Assembly: GCA_027488115.1 (NCBI GenBank)
Contig: JAIYCG010000020.1
Span: 1-64,000, forward strand
From: Comamonadaceae bacterium
Lineage (GTDB): Bacteria; Pseudomonadota; Gammaproteobacteria; Burkholderiales; Burkholderiaceae_C
DNA length: 64,000 nucleotides
Direction: 5' to 3'
Of the stretch, positions 61,976-64,000 are shown piece by piece. The number at the start of each line of letters is the position of its first letter. Positions within the stretch are counted from its first letter, which is position 1. A program made the translations under genes and the position numbers. A model generated the notes under the pieces. It saw only the letters and a program-made list of their open reading frames with translations. It was not told where the DNA came from and searched no databases.

Positions 61976-64000
61976 ATGTTTGTCCATTTGCGCCTCCATT
62001 CCGAGTTTTCTATCGTCGATTCCACCTGTCGCATTGACGATGTGGTGAAGGCCGCCGCAGCCGATCAGCAGCCCGCTCTGGCCCTCACCGATTTGAGCAA
62101 TTTATTTGGCGCCATCAAGTTCTACAAAGAAGCACGCGGCAAAGGCGTTCAACCTATTTTGGGCGCTGAAATATTTCTAGAAGGTTTGGGAGTTGACCCA
62201 CTCGCTGTGTCGCGTGTCATGGTGCTGGTGCAAAGCTCGCAAGGCTACTTGAACCTTTCTGAATTGCTGGCCCGCGCTTGGACGCAAAACATGGTGAAGA
62301 GCAATGCGGTGGTCAGGTTGTCATGGCTGCAAGAATTGTCTGAAGGCCTGATTTTGCTGTCTGGTGCACAAGCTGGACCAGTGGGTCAATCTTTGGTGCA
62401 AGGTGACACTTCACGTGCTGCCGAAATTGCCTTGCAGTTGGCCTCTATTTTTACGCACCGTTTTTATTTGGAGATACAAAGAGCAGGACGACCAGAAGAC
62501 AATGCCCATGTGGTCGAGGCCGTTAAATTGGCTTCGCGTTTGAGCTTGCCTGTGGTGGCTACGCATCCGGTTCAGTTTTTGACCGAGGATGATTACGAAT
62601 CTCACGAAGCCCGAGTGTGTATATCTGAAGGCGAAATTCTGGGTAATCAGCGCCGAGTTCGCAAGTTCACACGCGATCAATATTTCAAGTCTTCAGCAGA
62701 AATGCAAGACCTTTTTGCCGATGTGCCCAGCGCTGTGGCCAACTCAGTTGAAATTGCCAAGCGGTGTAACTTGTCCTTGGTGTTGGGTAAACCGCAATTG
62801 CCCAACTATCCCACTCCCCTCACCGATGGCAAGCCCATGCTTATCGAGGATTATTTTCGATTGCTGTCGGTGGAAGGTTTGGAAGAGCGGTTGGTGCATT
62901 TGTACCCAGATACTGCCAAGCGTGAGACGGAACGCCCACGCTATGCCGAGCGTTTGGAATTTGAGATCAACACCATCTTGAAAATGGGTTTTCCTGGTTA
63001 TTTTTTGATTGTGGGTGACTTCATTAACTGGGCCAAAAAGAATGGCTGCCCAGTGGGCCCGGGACGGGGTTCTGGCGCTGGCTCTTTGGTGGCTTATTCA
63101 CTCAAAATTACCGATCTCGATCCGCTGCAATACAACTTGCTGTTTGAGCGTTTCTTAAATCCAGAGCGGGTGTCCATGCCCGACTTTGACATTGATTTTT
63201 GCCAAGCCAATCGCGACCGTGTGATTGACTATGTCAAAGACAAATACGGCCGCGATGCGGTCAGTCAAATTGTGACCTTCGGAACCATGGCTGCGCGCGC
63301 GGCCATTCGCGACGTTGGCCGTGTGCTCGACATGAGCTATACGTTTTGCGATGGCATCAGCAAGCTGATTCCCAACAAGCCCGGTCAGCACATCACCATT
63401 GATGGCGCCATCAAGGCCGAACCTATCTTGGCTGAGCGTTTGGAAAAAGAAGACGAAGTCAAAACTTTGTTGGCGCTGGCGCAAAAGTTAGAAGGCATGA
63501 CGCGCAATGTGGGCATGCATGCTGGCGGCGTTTTGATCGCGCCTGGCAAGCTCACCGATTTTTGTCCTTTGTATCAGCAGCCGGGCAGTACCTCAGCCGT
63601 CAGTCAATACGACAAGGACGACGTGGAAGCCATTGGCTTGGTGAAGTTCGACTTCTTGGGCTTGGCCACCTTGACCATTTTGGAATTAGCGCGCGAGATG
63701 ATCGTGAAGCGGCACAAGGGACAAGAAAACTTCGCGTTTGAAAATATACCGCTCGACGATGCGGCCACTTACAAGTTGTTTGCCGATGGCCGCACCGAGT
63801 CAGTGTTCCAGTTTGAAAGTCGCGGCATGCAGGGCATGTTGAAAGATGCGCGGCCGTCACGCCTCGAAGACTTGATTGCGTTGAATGCTTTGTACCGCCC
63901 AGGCCCCATGGATTTGATCCCCAGTTTTGTGGCGCGCAAACATGGCCGCGAAGTGGTGGAGTATCCGCACCCTTTGGTTGAGAAAGTGCTGTCTGAAACC
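61976..64000 (+). CDS. dnaE: DNA polymerase III alpha subunit (5' part, runs off window)
   Basis: The first 675 codons of the replicative polymerase, open to the window edge. The PHP domain begins FVHLRLHSEFSIVDSTCRIDDVV. The polymerase core has NCPVGPGRGSGAGSLVAYSL-type sequence (CPVGPGRGSGAGSLVAY), the catalytic pair Asp405 and Asp407 in MPDFDIDFC, and AGGVLIAPGKLTDFCPLY. The E. coli enzyme is 1160 residues, so about half is seen. No ribosome site precedes the ATG, and a TACAAT -10 ends seven bases upstream, which suggests a leaderless mRNA. It is divergent from trhO. Confidence 0.96.
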   Translation, partial: MFVHLRLHSEFSIVDSTCRIDDVVKAAAADQQPALALTDLSNLFGAIKFYKEARGKGVQPILGAEIFLEGLGVDPLAVSRVMVLVQSSQGYLNLSELLARAWTQNMVKSNAVVRLSWLQELSEGLILLSGAQAGPVGQSLVQGDTSRAAEIALQLASIFTHRFYLEIQRAGRPEDNAHVVEAVKLASRLSLPVVATHPVQFLTEDDYESHEARVCISEGEILGNQRRVRKFTRDQYFKSSAEMQDLFADVPSAVANSVEIAKRCNLSLVLGKPQLPNYPTPLTDGKPMLIEDYFRLLSVEGLEERLVHLYPDTAKRETERPRYAERLEFEINTILKMGFPGYFLIVGDFINWAKKNGCPVGPGRGSGAGSLVAYSLKITDLDPLQYNLLFERFLNPERVSMPDFDIDFCQANRDRVIDYVKDKYGRDAVSQIVTFGTMAARAAIRDVGRVLDMSYTFCDGISKLIPNKPGQHITIDGAIKAEPILAERLEKEDEVKTLLALAQKLEGMTRNVGMHAGGVLIAPGKLTDFCPLYQQPGSTSAVSQYDKDDVEAIGLVKFDFLGLATLTILELAREMIVKRHKGQENFAFENIPLDDAATYKLFADGRTESVFQFESRGMQGMLKDARPSRLEDLIALNALYRPGPMDLIPSFVARKHGREVVEYPHPLVEKVLSET

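Noticed and set aside
61976..61999. Upstream ATG codons for trhO
   Set aside because: They would make the protein overlap the dnaE start codon on the other strand, and the extra residues are not part of the family.
1..64000. CRISPR arrays, insertion sequences, phage genes, rRNA and integration sites
   Set aside because: No regularly spaced repeats, transposase, integrase, phage structural motif or rRNA sequence was found. The two tRNA genes show no adjacent integrase or duplicated 3' end.

Overview
The window looks like chromosomal core genome of a betaproteobacterium in the Burkholderiales, most probably a Comamonadaceae relative (Limnohabitans, Polaromonas or Rhodoferax type). The reasons are Bug-family tricarboxylate-type binding proteins without membrane partners, a BktB-type beta-ketothiolase, a DUF2069/YihY pair, many acyl-CoA and aromatic-acid type catabolic enzymes, and the forms of the housekeeping genes (gcvTHP, alaS, gluQRS, trmB, dnaE). 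By eye the GC content is only a little above 50 %. This was not counted. There is no prophage, insertion sequence, CRISPR array or rRNA operon. Coding density is high and many start/stop codons overlap (ATGA, TGATG, TAATG).

Layout. 0-1.3 kb: tRNA-Glu and tRNA-Asp with a terminator, a SemiSWEET sugar transporter, and the remains of an AbrB/PIN toxin-antitoxin pair. 1.3-7 kb: an HTH-receiver fusion regulator, an acyl-CoA ligase, a luciferase-like monooxygenase overlapping a short MetE-like methionine synthase, and an intact RES/Xre toxin-antitoxin module. 7-12 kb (minus strand): BktB thiolase, a short-chain dehydrogenase, a pseudouridine synthase and two multihaem/dihaem c-type cytochromes. 12-21 kb: GNAT-dusC, Hpt-like and Nudix genes, xthA-folA-thyA, a FAD-linked oxidase, DUF2069, YihY and a DUF962 protein. 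21-25 kb: a tightly coupled metY - alpha/beta hydrolase - cytochrome P450 operon. 25-32 kb: CBS protein-aroC-MFS-hydrolase, aroQ, and a five-gene set carrying DsbA-like, DCC and Cys-rich small proteins.

32-39.6 kb: a tandem glycine riboswitch heads gcvT-gcvH-gcvP. The same strand continues with hardly a gap into an acetyltransferase, a B12-type radical SAM protein with unusual CX4CX2C cysteine spacing, and a YciI-like protein. 39.6-47.5 kb: ETF-ubiquinone oxidoreductase, a thioesterase, an AhpD-like protein, a scoAB CoA-transferase, a malate/tartrate-type dehydrogenase, a Bug protein and succinate-semialdehyde dehydrogenase. 47.5-55 kb: alaS with promoter and terminator, then an uncharacterised GntR-controlled catabolic operon (VOC, FAH-family, quinone oxidoreductase, Bug, DUF1185) whose start region carries a 28-bp near-perfect palindrome. 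55-61 kb: RNA modification genes (pseudouridine synthase, trmB, gluQRS), a renalase-like oxidoreductase, and a LysR regulator divergent from pirin and a WrbA-like flavoprotein. 61-64 kb: trhO divergent from dnaE, which runs off the window. The two promoters face away from each other and appear to share a symmetric 33-bp element that would make both transcripts leaderless.

Metabolically the window suits a heterotroph living on organic acids, fatty acids and amino acids. CoA ligase, thiolase, thioesterase and CoA-transferase feed acyl-CoA metabolism, ETF-QO takes the electrons, and glycine cleavage, ThyA and FolA share the one-carbon pool. The most interesting candidates for undescribed biology are the radical SAM protein behind the glycine riboswitch, the monooxygenase/short-methionine-synthase pair, the GntR catabolic operon and the divergent leaderless promoters.
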